Positions 28,410 to 37,210 of a stretch of DNA of 64,000 nucleotides are shown here, one piece after another. The notes beneath the pieces were generated by a model, which had not been told where the DNA came from, searched no databases, and saw only the letters and a program-made list of their open reading frames with translations. Within the stretch, counting starts at the first letter, position 1. The number at the start of each line of letters is the position of its first letter. A program made the position numbers and the translations under genes. Origin of the DNA: Marinobacterium_D sp050908845 (lineage in GTDB: Bacteria > Pseudomonadota > Gammaproteobacteria > Pseudomonadales > Balneatricaceae); assembly GCF_050908845.1 (NCBI RefSeq), contig NZ_CP194171.1, positions 2,604,001 through 2,668,000 of the forward strand. The letters run 5' to 3'.

Positions 28410-29495
28410 TCAGCCTGCCTGGTGATACGCCGGATAATCCACGTAACCTTCAGCACCGCCGCCGTAAAACGATGACCGGTTAACCGGCGCCAGTGGCCAG
28501 CTGTTGCGGGTGCGCTCGACAAAGTCCGGGTTGGCAACGAAGGGAGTACCAAAGGCTGCCAGATCGAGAAGTCCGTCTGCAATCATCCGGTCCGCCTGCG
28601 CTGCTGACAAACCACCGGCCAGTATCAACGTACCCTTCCAGCTCTTTCGCAACTCCTCCAGCAGGCCGCTGGCGATCAGCTGCTGCTGGGCCGCGAGATG
28701 AAGATAGGCGATCTTTCGAGCGTTCAGCGCGTCGGTGATATGTAGATAGGTCTCGGCTATATCGGTATAGAGCGGCATATCACCCAGCTCGTTATAGGGC
28801 GAAAGGCGCACACCGGTGCTCTCAGCGCCGATCTCCTCCACAACCGCATCGACCACATCAAGCAGAAAACGGCTGCGGCTCTCCAGCGTTGCGCCACCGT
28901 ACGGGTCTTCCCGGGTATTCAGCACCGGGTTGATAAACTGCTCGATCAGATAGCCGTTTGCCGCATGGATTTCCACACCGTCAAAGCCAGCCTCTATGGC
29001 ATTGGCTGCCGCCTGACGAAACTCGTCGACCAGGGTTTCAATTCCTGTTTCATCCAAGGCTTGCGGTTGACTTGCCGCCAGATCACGGGCCTCGCCCAGC
29101 TCGTCGTATGCAAATGCCTTGCCCCCCGCCACTGCTACCGAGCTGACCGGAGCACCGTTCTCCGGCTGGATACTGCGATGAGATACCCGCCCTACGTGCC
29201 AGAGCTGGGCGAAGATTCTGCCGCCCTGCTCATGTACGGCATCGGTCACAGTGCGCCAGGCTTCTACCTGACGCTGGCTGTAGATCCCCGGCGTGTAAAG
29301 ATAGCCCCTGCCCTGGCGGGAAATCGGCACACCCTCACTGATGATCAGTCCAGCGCTGGCACGCTGGGCGTAGTAAAGCGCGGTGTTGTGATCGGGTACA
29401 CCATCGACCGCGCGGGAGCGCGTCATCGGCGCCATCACCACGCGGTTGTTCAGCGTCGTGGCGCCCAGCTGATAACCGCTTAACAGACTTTCCAT
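28410..29495 (-). CDS. Old Yellow Enzyme family alkene reductase (NemA-like)
   Basis: A 361-residue FMN-dependent TIM-barrel enzyme of the OYE family. Visible marks are VVMAPMTRSRA near the N-terminus (Thr of the OYE active site), AQLWHVGR (FMN contact), FDGVEIHAANGYLIEQF with the substrate-binding His-Asn pair, and 'SRSRFLLDVVDAV'. The catalytic Tyr lies in the same region. It reduces activated C=C bonds of enones, maleimides or quinone-like electrophiles with NADPH. It lies 14 bases after the LLM monooxygenase gene on the same strand, so the two are one operon. The length fits NemA/XenB-type enzymes. Confidence 0.94.
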   Translation of the reverse strand: MESLLSGYQLGATTLNNRVVMAPMTRSRAVDGVPDHNTALYYAQRASAGLIISEGVPISRQGRGYLYTPGIYSQRQVEAWRTVTDAVHEQGGRIFAQLWHVGRVSHRSIQPENGAPVSSVAVAGGKAFAYDELGEARDLAASQPQALDETGIETLVDEFRQAAANAIEAGFDGVEIHAANGYLIEQFINPVLNTREDPYGGATLESRSRFLLDVVDAVVEEIGAESTGVRLSPYNELGDMPLYTDIAETYLHITDALNARKIAYLHLAAQQQLIASGLLEELRKSWKGTLILAGGLSAAQADRMIADGLLDLAAFGTPFVANPDFVERTRNSWPLAPVNRSSFYGGGAEGYVDYPAYHQAG

Positions 29496-29509
29496 CTTCC
29501 GCCTCCTGT

Positions 29510-30511
29510 TCAGGCCTGAGCCCAGGCCTGGCCGATCAGTTCAATGGAACGGATGCGCGCTTCAGGGTCGTGGATCCAGGAGTTGAGCATGATCTCATCG
29601 GCACCGGTTCGGGCTACCAGATCATTCAGCTTCTCGCATACCTGCTCAGCGGTGCCCCAGGCGGATTCACGCAGCTGATTGTGGACGCGCTGAGCCTCGC
29701 TGACGTGCCAGAGCTTAGTCATATCCTCTACCGGCTTGGGCAGCAGCGTATCGGTACCGCGTCCCAGGTTGAGGAATTTCTGCAGCTCGGTGGTGGCCAG
29801 ATACTCCGCCTCCTGCTGGGTATCGGCGGCGACGGCGTTGACGCAGACAATGACGTAGGGCTTGTCCAGCTGTTCGGACGGCTGGAAGTTCTCGCGGTAG
29901 TAGTCGATCGCCGCCTGCATCGCATCCGGCGCAAAGTGTGACGCAAACGCCAGAGGCAGTCCTTTCATCGCCGCGAGCTGGGCGCTGTAGGTGCTTGACC
30001 CCAACAGCCATAGCGGGATATTCAGCCCCTGACCCGGCACCGCCTTAATCTTCTGGCCGCGTGCCGCCGGCTTGAGGTAGCGCTGTAGCTCTTCCACCAT
30101 TTCCGGGAAATCGAGGCCGTTGGAGCGCACATCACGACGCAGCGCACGCACGGTCTGCATATCGGTACCCGGTGCCCGGCCCAGGCCCAGATCGATACGG
30201 TTGGGGTAGAGCGATTCCAGCGTCCCAAACTGCTCGGCAACCACCAGCGGTGCGTGGTTCGGCAGCATGATGCCACCGGAGCCCAGGCGGATACGGGAGG
30301 TTTTCGCGCCTATATGGCTCAGCACCACTGCCGTGGCCGCACTGGCGATATCGATCAGGTTATGGTGCTCGGCCACCCAGAAGCGGTTAAAGCCGGCTTT
30401 TTCGGCGGCCTGTGCCAGCCGCGTGCTGGTTTCCAGCGCGTCAGCGGCGTTAAAACCTTCACCAATGGTGACCAGATCCAGCGCAGAAAGCGGTACGGTG
30501 TTGCGCGTCAT
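29510..30511 (-). CDS. LLM class flavin-dependent oxidoreductase (luciferase-like monooxygenase)
   Basis: A 333-residue bacterial-luciferase-like protein. Characteristic segments are RFWVAEHHN, RIRLGSGGIMLPNHAPL, VAEQFGTLESLYPNRIDLGLGRAPGT, and the C-terminal 'GTAEQVCEKLNDLVARTGADEIML'. This is the MsnO8/YhbW-like group, which uses FMN or reduced flavin. Several upstream in-frame starts exist. GAGGAG at 30519-30524 lies 7 bases before the ATG at 30511, so that start is preferred. It is the first gene of a two-gene operon with the alkene reductase. The substrate is unknown. Confidence 0.92.
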   Translation of the reverse strand: MTRNTVPLSALDLVTIGEGFNAADALETSTRLAQAAEKAGFNRFWVAEHHNLIDIASAATAVVLSHIGAKTSRIRLGSGGIMLPNHAPLVVAEQFGTLESLYPNRIDLGLGRAPGTDMQTVRALRRDVRSNGLDFPEMVEELQRYLKPAARGQKIKAVPGQGLNIPLWLLGSSTYSAQLAAMKGLPLAFASHFAPDAMQAAIDYYRENFQPSEQLDKPYVIVCVNAVAADTQQEAEYLATTELQKFLNLGRGTDTLLPKPVEDMTKLWHVSEAQRVHNQLRESAWGTAEQVCEKLNDLVARTGADEIMLNSWIHDPEARIRSIELIGQAWAQA

Positions 30512-30715
30512 CTTCATTCTCCTCAGCCCTGATGCAGGCCGTTTAAACATCGTCGTAATTCAGGCTGCGAAGTATGATTGGTCACACAAAATCGATAAAC
30601 AGGGTTATATTCCAATCAATGTAGACTTAATTTCTACAATTAGAGACCTATTCAGCGTATAGACTGGCCTCCTTTCATATAGGGATTCATACAGAGAACT
30701 CTACCGAGGAGCACG

Positions 30716-31426
30716 ATGAACGACAGCCGCTACTACGCCATTCGCGATATCGCCCACCGCTGGTTTGCCTTCTTTGAGGGGCAGACCGAAAGCCTGGAAA
30801 AACACCTGCAACTATTTACGCCGGACGTGCGCCTGGTCCACGCCGGTCAACACCTATTGGCCGAGGGACAGTCTGCAATGGGGGACTGGCTGAAACAGGT
30901 GCCGCCGGCAACAGACTCACACTTTATAAACGCCCTGCATTGGCAGCCGACACCGGATAACCGAGCCAGGGTTGAGATGGAGATCGGCTACCAGGTGATG
31001 CGAAACGGCGAAATGGTCGGCGGCGCCATCATTGAATACAAGACTGAAGTGGTGTTCACAGAATCCGGCGAGGCAGCATTTAGCTTTCTTCAGAAGACAC
31101 CGGTGCGCCAAAACCCGGATCGCGAATTCAAGGACTCCTTCGCCGCCAACCGCCTTGGCGCCACCGCCGCACGAATCGACTTTATCCTCGCCAACGGCCA
31201 GGCCGAACAGGTCGCGGATGAACTGATGGAGCCGGCCGCGAGCGAACAGTGGCAGCAGCTGATAACCCACCAAGATACAGAAGCCCTGACCTACGCAAGG
31301 ACCGGCGAACGGAATGAAGCCGCCCTCGCCCTGACACTGGAGCTGCCTGACACACAGAGCCTCAGCCTGTTGCTGACGGAACAGGCCGGTCGCTATTTAA
31401 GGGTGCGGGCGATAGAGTTGAACTGA
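30716..31426 (+). CDS. NTF2/SnoaL-like protein, two-domain
   Basis: A 236-residue protein I can place only by fold. Residues about 1-125 look like an NTF2/SnoaL-like domain (IAHRWFAFFEGQTESLEKHLQLF typical first helix). The second half (FKDSFAANRLGATAARIDFILANG) may be another. No catalytic residues can be pointed out. GAGGAG lies just before the ATG. It lies between the divergently transcribed LLM monooxygenase operon and a LysR gene about 50 bases downstream on the same strand, so it may be co-regulated with the oxidoreductases. Such proteins are often isomerases, cyclases or simple ligand-binding partners of oxidoreductases. Confidence 0.65.
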   Translation: MNDSRYYAIRDIAHRWFAFFEGQTESLEKHLQLFTPDVRLVHAGQHLLAEGQSAMGDWLKQVPPATDSHFINALHWQPTPDNRARVEMEIGYQVMRNGEMVGGAIIEYKTEVVFTESGEAAFSFLQKTPVRQNPDREFKDSFAANRLGATAARIDFILANGQAEQVADELMEPAASEQWQQLITHQDTEALTYARTGERNEAALALTLELPDTQSLSLLLTEQAGRYLRVRAIELN

Positions 31427-31477
31427 ACTGAATTGGACTGAACTGATATTTACTCAGCAGGGCAGCGATAGTCGATT

Positions 31478-32389
31478 ATGCGCAACACCGATCACCTGGG
31501 CGGGATCACCGCCTTTGTCACCACCGCCCAACAGGGCAGTTTTACTTCGGCGGCGGAACGACTCGGTCTTACCCGCTCTGCCGTCGCAAAAAGCGTGGGT
31601 CGCCTCGAAGAGCGCCTGGGCCTGAAACTGTTCCAGCGCTCTACCCGTCGGCTAAGCCTGACACCAGATGGCGAGCGCTACCTGGCCAGCTGCCAGAGCG
31701 CACTGGATATTCTGGATGAAGCGGAAGCGGATCTCACCTCACACACCACCCGCCCTGCCGGCCGGTTACGTGTGGACCTGCCGGCTGCGTTCGGGCGCCA
31801 GCGCATCCTGCCGCTGCTGCTGGAGATCGCGCGGGAATACCCGGAGCTGTCCCTGACCGTATCTTTCAGTGAGCGCTTCGTGGATCTGATTGAGGAAGGG
31901 ATAGACCTGGTGGTGCGTATCGGCGAGCTGGCTGACAGCAGCGGTCTGGTCGCCCGCCGGTTGACCACGCAAAAGCTGGTGATCTGCGCCTCGCCGGATT
32001 ATCTGCAGCAAAACGGCGAACCCGGCTCAATCGACGCGCTGAGCCAGCACCGCTGCGTGGTCGGCGTTCGCCGCAACCAGCCGGTCTCCTGGCTGATGAA
32101 GCAATCCAATGGCGAACTGACACGGGTCACACCACCAGCCACCCACGAGTTTGCCGATGGCGAGGCGCTGCTTGGCGCGGTGCTGGGCGGCTGCGGCCTG
32201 TCTCAGCTGCCATTATGGCTGGTGGGTGAACACCTTAAAAACGGTGCCCTGCAGGAAGTGTTACCGGGCTATTCCGGCGGAGAGGTGCCGATCAGCGCGG
32301 TCTGGCCCCATAGCCGTCGGGTACTGCCGAAGATACGTCATGTGGTCGACCGCCTGGTAGACGCTGCCGAGAAAGGGTTGCTGGACTGA
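31478..32389 (+). CDS. LysR family transcriptional regulator (CrgA-like)
   Basis: A 303-residue LysR regulator. The HTH is at residues about 9-68 (FTSAAERLGLTRSAVAKSVGRLEERLG). The effector domain contains RLRVDLPAAFGRQRILPLL and GIDLVVRIGELADSSGLVARRL, typical of the CrgA/DmlR-like branch. It is on the same strand as the NTF2-like gene, 51 bases downstream, in a spacer containing a short GAACT-rich repetition. The likely targets are the neighbouring flavin enzymes (inference). It is distinct from the paralogous pair at 20005 and 32428. Confidence 0.93.
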   Translation: MRNTDHLGGITAFVTTAQQGSFTSAAERLGLTRSAVAKSVGRLEERLGLKLFQRSTRRLSLTPDGERYLASCQSALDILDEAEADLTSHTTRPAGRLRVDLPAAFGRQRILPLLLEIAREYPELSLTVSFSERFVDLIEEGIDLVVRIGELADSSGLVARRLTTQKLVICASPDYLQQNGEPGSIDALSQHRCVVGVRRNQPVSWLMKQSNGELTRVTPPATHEFADGEALLGAVLGGCGLSQLPLWLVGEHLKNGALQEVLPGYSGGEVPISAVWPHSRRVLPKIRHVVDRLVDAAEKGLLD

Positions 32390-32427
32390 ACCGCGTATTT
32401 GGCAGTAGGCCACCCCGTTGCGGCTCC

Positions 32428-33336
32428 TCACCGCTGATCCTGCGAGGCGCCATCACGCAGGGCATCCAGCACTACCCGGAAGGCAGCGGTCTGCTGGCGA
32501 CGGCTGGGGTAATAGAGGTAGTATCCGGGAAAGGGCTCCGACCAGTCTGCCAGCACCTCCTGCAGTTCGCCGTTATCCAGATGAGGTTGCGCCAGCCCAT
32601 CCGGTATCTGCGCCAAACCAACCCCGGCCAGGCAAGCGTCCAGGATCTGGATCACGCTGTTCATGATCAGCGGGCCATCCACCCTCACCCGGGATTCTTC
32701 TCCGTTACGTTCAAACTCCCAGGCATACAACCCGCCGTGGGTGGGAAGACGCAGGTTGATGCAGCGATGCCCGGTCAGCTCGTTCGGCGTACGCGGTACC
32801 GAATAGCGAGCCAGATATTTTGGCGCCGCCACCGTGACCATCCGCATCTGCCGTACGATCGGCACGGCAATCATGTCAGCGGCCAGCATTCCGCCAAGCC
32901 GGACACCTGCATCGCAGCGCTCGGCGGCTATATCGGTGAGACCATAATCCGTGATCAGTTCGACGGTGATCTCCGGGTAGGCATCCAGTAGCGGCAGCAG
33001 CCTTGGCCAGAGCACGTAGCGCGCCGCGTATTCATCGGCGGTTATACGGACGATGCCAGCGGGTCTGTCACGCAGATCCGCTACCGCAGACAGATGAGCA
33101 TCAATCTGATCCAGCAGCGGCGCAATCTCGCGCAGCAGTTTTTCTCCTGCTTCGGTGCGTGTCACGCTGCGGGTGGTGCGGGTCAGCAGCCTCACACCCA
33201 GGCGCTCTTCCAGTGCGCGCATGGTCTGGCTAACCGCAGAAGGCGAAACACCCAGGTGCGCCGCCGCGCGGGTAAAGTTGCCCTCCCGGGCCACGGTCAC
33301 AAATACCGAGAGCGAATCCAGACTTTGAGTCGACAT
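32428..33336 (-). CDS. LysR family transcriptional regulator (paralog B)
   Basis: A 302-residue LysR regulator. The HTH includes NFTRAAAHLGVSPSAVSQTM. The effector domain carries CINLRLPTHGGLYAWEFE and FPGYYLYYPSRRQ, nearly identical to the regulator at 20005-20898, so the two are recent paralogs with probably similar ligands. No strong ribosome binding site precedes the ATG. It diverges from a cupin gene over 106 bases. AGTTT-N6-AAACT at 33342-33357, just upstream of its start, is a candidate autoregulatory LysR site. Confidence 0.93.
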   Translation of the reverse strand: MSTQSLDSLSVFVTVAREGNFTRAAAHLGVSPSAVSQTMRALEERLGVRLLTRTTRSVTRTEAGEKLLREIAPLLDQIDAHLSAVADLRDRPAGIVRITADEYAARYVLWPRLLPLLDAYPEITVELITDYGLTDIAAERCDAGVRLGGMLAADMIAVPIVRQMRMVTVAAPKYLARYSVPRTPNELTGHRCINLRLPTHGGLYAWEFERNGEESRVRVDGPLIMNSVIQILDACLAGVGLAQIPDGLAQPHLDNGELQEVLADWSEPFPGYYLYYPSRRQQTAAFRVVLDALRDGASQDQR

Positions 33337-33341
33337 AATTA

Positions 33342-33357
33342 AGTTTTACTTCAAACT
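33342..33357. promoter_or_regulatory. Candidate LysR operator
   Basis: Inverted repeat AGTTT-TACTTC-AAACT in the divergent LysR/cupin intergenic region, 6 bases from the LysR start. The position fits an autoregulatory LysR site. The match is short. Confidence 0.35.
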
Positions 33358-33442
33358 GCGTTAAGGATTTGACGTATACAGCATGCAATAACGATTTGCT
33401 AGATTGTAGCTACACAACAGAGATTCAGATCAGGAGGCGAAA

Positions 33443-33886
33443 GTGAGCACTACAGACAAAAGCTCTGACGATATGCAGGTTATCCGCGCCGGCTCCACCC
33501 CAGCGATCAAAGGACCTGACGAGTGGTTCACCGGCACCGTGCGTATCGACAAGATCTTCAACGCACCGGCACCGTCGCGCCTGGGTATGGCCGTCGTGAA
33601 CTTCGAACCCGGCGCCCGCACCAACTGGCACACCCATCCGCTGGGCCAGGCGCTGCTGGTTACCGACGGTGTCGGCTGGACCCAGTGCGAAGGTGGCCCG
33701 CGTACCGAAATCCGCCCCGGCGATATCATCTACTGCAACTGTGGCCGGCGCCATTGGCATGGCGCTACCGATACCACCTACATGCAGCACGTGGCGGTTC
33801 AGGAAGCGCTGGACGGCAGCCCGGTTACCTGGATGGAACCGGTCACCGATGAGCAATACCTGAGCGGTCCGATCAAAAAGGACTGA
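33443..33886 (+). CDS. Cytoplasmic cupin-domain protein
   Basis: A 147-residue single cupin domain, here without a signal peptide. Motif 1 is NWHTHPLGQALLVTDGVGW and motif 2 PGDIIYCNCGRRHWHGA. It closely resembles the exported cupin at 17762-18223 (shared FTGT, PGAR.NWHTHP and W.E.VTD.QY), so the two are paralogs sorted to different compartments. AGGAG lies about 9 bases before the start at 33443, which reads GTG. It begins an apparent operon with a carboxymuconolactone-decarboxylase-like gene 98 bases downstream, under a divergent LysR. The reaction is unknown. Confidence 0.87.
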   Translation: MSTTDKSSDDMQVIRAGSTPAIKGPDEWFTGTVRIDKIFNAPAPSRLGMAVVNFEPGARTNWHTHPLGQALLVTDGVGWTQCEGGPRTEIRPGDIIYCNCGRRHWHGATDTTYMQHVAVQEALDGSPVTWMEPVTDEQYLSGPIKKD

Positions 33887-33984
33887 TCACCCATCGCCCA
33901 CAAGCCGCCAGGCGTCAGCAGTGCCAATCCGCCCCCCTGACGCCCGATGCCACCTGAACAACAGAAAAACAGGAGGTTCAACAC

Positions 33985-34623
33985 ATGGCCAATGCAGCGT
34001 TGAGCACACGCCAGCAGGCACTGATCCCGATTGCGGCCTTTGCCGCTGCCGGTGATATCGCCAGGCTGAACACCGCCCTGGCCGAAGGCCTGGACAACGG
34101 TGTCAGCATCAGCGACGCGAAAGAGGTGCTGGTCCAGGTCTACGCCTATGCGGGCTTTCCACGCAGCCTGAATGCTCTGGGCGTGCTGATGAAACTGATA
34201 TTGGATCGCAAAGAACAGGGTATCGAGGACGATCCCGGTCAGGATCTACCCAGCAAGCCGATCCCCCAGGGAGAAGCCCTGTTGGTCGCCGGCACCCGTA
34301 ACCAGACAGCCCTTGCCGGCGCGCCGGTAAAAGGCCCGCTGTTCGAATTCGCACCGGCCATCGACAACTACCTGAAGACCCACCTGTTCGGCGATATTTT
34401 CGAGCGCGACAACCTGGACTGGAAAGACCGGGAGCTGGCCACGGTGAGCATGTTGTCGGCGCTGAGCGGTGCCGAACCCCAGGTGGGAGCCCACGTTAAG
34501 ATCAGCATGAATGCCGGCGTGACAGCCGACCAGCTGCGCCAGCTTGTGGAGGTACTCAAGCTGAAGGTAGATAGAAATGCCGCCAAACGTGCCGGCGATG
34601 CGCTGGATCACGCACTGGCCTGA
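33985..34623 (+). CDS. Carboxymuconolactone decarboxylase family protein
   Basis: A 212-residue CMD-family protein with AGGAGG 8 bases before the ATG. Visible are STRQQALIPIAAFAAAGD (the R-Q-x-AL core), the repeat EVLVQVYAYAGFPRSLNAL, and a second CMD unit from about residue 130 (WKDRELATVSMLSALSG...LRQLVEV). No AhpD-type CxxC is seen. It is the cytoplasmic counterpart of the exported CMD protein at 21041-21820 and follows the cupin in the same direction. CMD proteins are small helical oligomers acting in aromatic catabolism or as oxidoreductases; this branch is uncharacterised. Confidence 0.87.
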   Translation: MANAALSTRQQALIPIAAFAAAGDIARLNTALAEGLDNGVSISDAKEVLVQVYAYAGFPRSLNALGVLMKLILDRKEQGIEDDPGQDLPSKPIPQGEALLVAGTRNQTALAGAPVKGPLFEFAPAIDNYLKTHLFGDIFERDNLDWKDRELATVSMLSALSGAEPQVGAHVKISMNAGVTADQLRQLVEVLKLKVDRNAAKRAGDALDHALA

Positions 34624-34654
34624 GCCTCTTCACCAGCAGTTTGCGGACAGAAAA

Positions 34655-34689
34655 AATCCCGGCATGCGCTTGCTGTACATGCCGGGATT
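34655..34689 (-). terminator. Terminator of the TRAP binding-protein gene
   Basis: Perfect 12-bp arms AATCCCGGCATG and CATGCCGGGATT with an 11-base loop. On the minus strand a run of six T follows. It lies 29 bases after the stop codon of the minus-strand gene. Confidence 0.85.
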
Positions 34690-34717
34690 GCCCCTCACGG
34701 AGAGGGAACTCTAGCGG

Positions 34718-35728
34718 TTAGACACCACAGACTTTTTTCAACTCAACAGCACGTTCGTACACTTTTCTCGCCGGAATATTTTTCGCTTCCAGGTCGTTAA
34801 TATACTGATCGGTGATCTCACCCAGCACCGGCTCCCAGGCCTTGCGAGCGTCATCGCTGAGCGGGATCAGCTTATCGCCCATCTCTACCGCCTCTTTCAT
34901 CGACTCCTTATCCAGGTTATCGAAGATGGCGGTCATGTACTGCGACCACTTGGCCCCGGAGTATTTGTCGAGAACGGCTTTAAGATCCTCCGGCAGGCCG
35001 TTATAGACGTTCTTGTTCATGGTGACCACGAACGCCAGGGAGTAGAGATTGACCTGGGTGTGGTAGTTAATCAGTTCGTTGAGGCGGAATACCTTGGTGC
35101 CATCCCAGGAGATCGCCACGCCATCGATCACATCACGCTGCAGCGACTGGTAGATTTCGGGCGCAGGCATGCCCACCGGCTGAGCGCCAAGATTCTCCAG
35201 CAACGTCCCCACTGCTACTGTCGGGCGACGGATACGCATCCCTTTCAGGTCTTCAGGGTAAACCAACGCTTTATCACGGGAGTGAAGCTGACCCGGGCCG
35301 TTGGTGTAAACGAATAGCACATGGGAATCATCATACTCGGAGGAAACCTCACCCTCGTCATACAGCTTTTGCAGTATGCATGAGCCCTGGGAGCCGGTGT
35401 TGACCATGCCCGGCAGTTCCACGATCTGGCTAAGCGGGAAACGGTTGGCGGTATACCCCTGAACGGTGGCTGTCATATCGGCGATGTTATTAACCACCGC
35501 CTCATAAGAGTTACCGGCCTTAACCAGCGTTTGCGAGGGATAAAGCTCAATCTCGATCCGCCCCTGCGAATCCTCGTTGATCATCTTGCCCCATTCCGCA
35601 AACCCCTGGTGGATCGACGAGTTAGCCGGCCAGGGATGGGCAAAACGCAGAGTAACGTCCGCGGCCAATACATTCATGGATAAGGCGGCCAGCGCACCAC
35701 CCATCGCAACCAAATTTTTAATTTTCAT
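34718..35728 (-). CDS. TRAP transporter substrate-binding protein (DctP family)
   Basis: A 336-residue periplasmic binding protein with a signal peptide cleaved after about residue 22 (ALSMNVLA). DctP-family marks are LRFAHPWPANSSIHQGFAEWG and the central LKGMRIRRPTVAVGTLLENLGAQPVGMPAPEIYQSLQRDVIDG, whose Arg contacts the carboxylate of the ligand. AAGGAA precedes the ATG. It captures an organic acid for a TRAP symporter, but no DctQ or DctM membrane genes are in the window, so it must work with a transporter encoded elsewhere. It follows the Rieske oxygenase gene by about 50 bases on the same strand, suggesting an aromatic-acid ligand (inference). Confidence 0.93.
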   Translation of the reverse strand: MKIKNLVAMGGALAALSMNVLAADVTLRFAHPWPANSSIHQGFAEWGKMINEDSQGRIEIELYPSQTLVKAGNSYEAVVNNIADMTATVQGYTANRFPLSQIVELPGMVNTGSQGSCILQKLYDEGEVSSEYDDSHVLFVYTNGPGQLHSRDKALVYPEDLKGMRIRRPTVAVGTLLENLGAQPVGMPAPEIYQSLQRDVIDGVAISWDGTKVFRLNELINYHTQVNLYSLAFVVTMNKNVYNGLPEDLKAVLDKYSGAKWSQYMTAIFDNLDKESMKEAVEMGDKLIPLSDDARKAWEPVLGEITDQYINDLEAKNIPARKVYERAVELKKVCGV

Positions 35729-35777
35729 CTGGAATTTCCTTTTATATTTATAGTTTTAGCCGTTGCGAAAATCTGAT

Positions 35778-36851
35778 TCAGCCGGCGCACAGTCGCTTGA
35801 TGATGCGACGAGCTCTGTTCGGACCCACATCCACATGGATATCGATCATCGGCCGGTCTGCGAAGCGCTTCATGTTCTGGTACTGAGCCTCGATCACGAC
35901 CTTGTCCTCTTCGAAGGTCATCGCGCTCTGCTCAGTGACGATCTTGTTTATCTCATCCTTGTTGGTTTCCGGATTGGAGGCCACAGTCCAGAAGTAGTGG
36001 CTGCTCTCTGCCGTCTCCGGCGTGATGGCATGGAGGCCGCGCATATGGAAGCCACCGCGATCGGGATCGTCGAGCGACTCCGTGTTCACGTTGACCGCGC
36101 CGGTCCAGATTCGTAGATGCGAGGGGTGAAACTCGATCTCCTGCCAACGGTCCACCTTGTCTTCAAAGGGATAAGCCATCGTATAGGTCGGCGGCGGCGT
36201 TGAGTTGCGCATATGCCGCACCACACGAACGGTATCGCCCTCGCCTTCTACCTTCATGTCGGCGCCCATGTGTACCTTGGCGTTGCCGCCGATGGTGCGC
36301 AGATGCACATACCCCAGGTGGCTGAGATCCAGAAGGTTATCGTGAATCAGCTGGTAAGGCGCCTCGTAGTAGAAAACGCCGCCATCAAACACGTAGCGCT
36401 CGTCGGTATGCACCTCGTAGCGTGGCGGCTCACAGCTGGGTTCCGAGTTTTCCTCGGAGCCGAACCAGATCCAGATCAGCGAGTCTTGCTCCTTCACAGA
36501 GTATGCGGACACAAAAGCCTTGCGCGGTACCCTGTCCTGGCCCGGCACTTCCAGACACTTGCCCTCGCCATCAAACAGCAGGCCGTGGTAACCGCAGCGA
36601 ATACCAGATTCTTCAACGGTGCCGTAAGAAAGCGGCAGGTCGCGGTGACAGCAGCGGTTCTCTAAAGCGGCCACCTGACCATCGGGGGTACGGAACAGCA
36701 CCACGGACTGATTCAGCAGGATTCGGCCCAGCGGTTTGTCGTTCACCTCCTTGCTGAGTGCAGCGACGTACCACATATCGAGCGGAAATTCGGGTTTGGA
36801 TTCACTCTGTTGTTGGGTAAGGGTTTCTGGATCGGCCAGGCTAACGTTCAT
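35778..36851 (-). CDS. Rieske non-heme iron aromatic oxygenase (vanillate O-demethylase VanA-like)
   Basis: A 357-residue oxygenase alpha subunit. The Rieske [2Fe-2S] motif C-x-H-x16-C-x2-H is visible around residues 65-90 (ENRCCHRDLPLS ... RCGYHG). The mononuclear iron site follows in DNLLDLSHLGYVH. The layout and length match VanA-type mono-oxygenases that demethylate or hydroxylate aromatic acids. AGAGG precedes the ATG. A VanB-like reductase is absent from the window, so electrons must come from a reductase encoded elsewhere. It is followed by a TRAP binding protein, and upstream are a MarR-type regulator and a palindrome with an embedded promoter. Confidence 0.93.
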   Translation of the reverse strand: MNVSLADPETLTQQQSESKPEFPLDMWYVAALSKEVNDKPLGRILLNQSVVLFRTPDGQVAALENRCCHRDLPLSYGTVEESGIRCGYHGLLFDGEGKCLEVPGQDRVPRKAFVSAYSVKEQDSLIWIWFGSEENSEPSCEPPRYEVHTDERYVFDGGVFYYEAPYQLIHDNLLDLSHLGYVHLRTIGGNAKVHMGADMKVEGEGDTVRVVRHMRNSTPPPTYTMAYPFEDKVDRWQEIEFHPSHLRIWTGAVNVNTESLDDPDRGGFHMRGLHAITPETAESSHYFWTVASNPETNKDEINKIVTEQSAMTFEEDKVVIEAQYQNMKRFADRPMIDIHVDVGPNRARRIIKRLCAG

Positions 36852-36900
36852 GATCGGACCTCTTATTTTTTGCTGGGTCTGTTTTGGAAATGGACGCGCT

Positions 36901-37176
36901 TTAACGTCGTTCGGACAGATGGGTAACTGAGAGCAAACAGATCGCTCTGATCAGACGGCTTTCTCTCCGGGAGCGTTCAAGCGCAGGGGTAGAGCTGGAA
37001 GATCGGCTAGCCATATCGGCACAAACGCGGCTAGGGGTACGAGCACCGATTTCGCAAAAAGAGAGAGCACTCCCCTTGTGCAAAACCGAGACACAGTCGT
37101 GACTTTCAACTGCTCCGGCAGCTGTTCTGGCAGCTGTTTTGGATACTGTGTTGCGGGTAATTAGAACTGACATCAT
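36901..37176 (-). CDS. Possible small protein upstream of the Rieske gene (doubtful)
   Basis: A 91-codon minus frame beginning MMSVLITRNTVSKTA, rich in Ser and Arg, with no recognised family. For it: it starts about 28 bases after the predicted transcription start of a good promoter at 37211-37240, and AAAGG precedes the ATG. Against it: composition looks like translated non-coding sequence. It may instead be a 5' leader of the Rieske operon. Confidence 0.25.
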   Translation of the reverse strand: MMSVLITRNTVSKTAARTAAGAVESHDCVSVLHKGSALSFCEIGARTPSRVCADMASRSSSSTPALERSRRESRLIRAICLLSVTHLSERR

Positions 37177-37210
37177 TCAGCCTTTTGTTTTTTTAGTTGG
37201 CATGGAACGC

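Noticed and set aside
31424..31447. Short GAACTGAACTG-type repeat between NTF2-like and LysR genes
   Set aside because: Too short and degenerate to support a functional claim; likely slippage.
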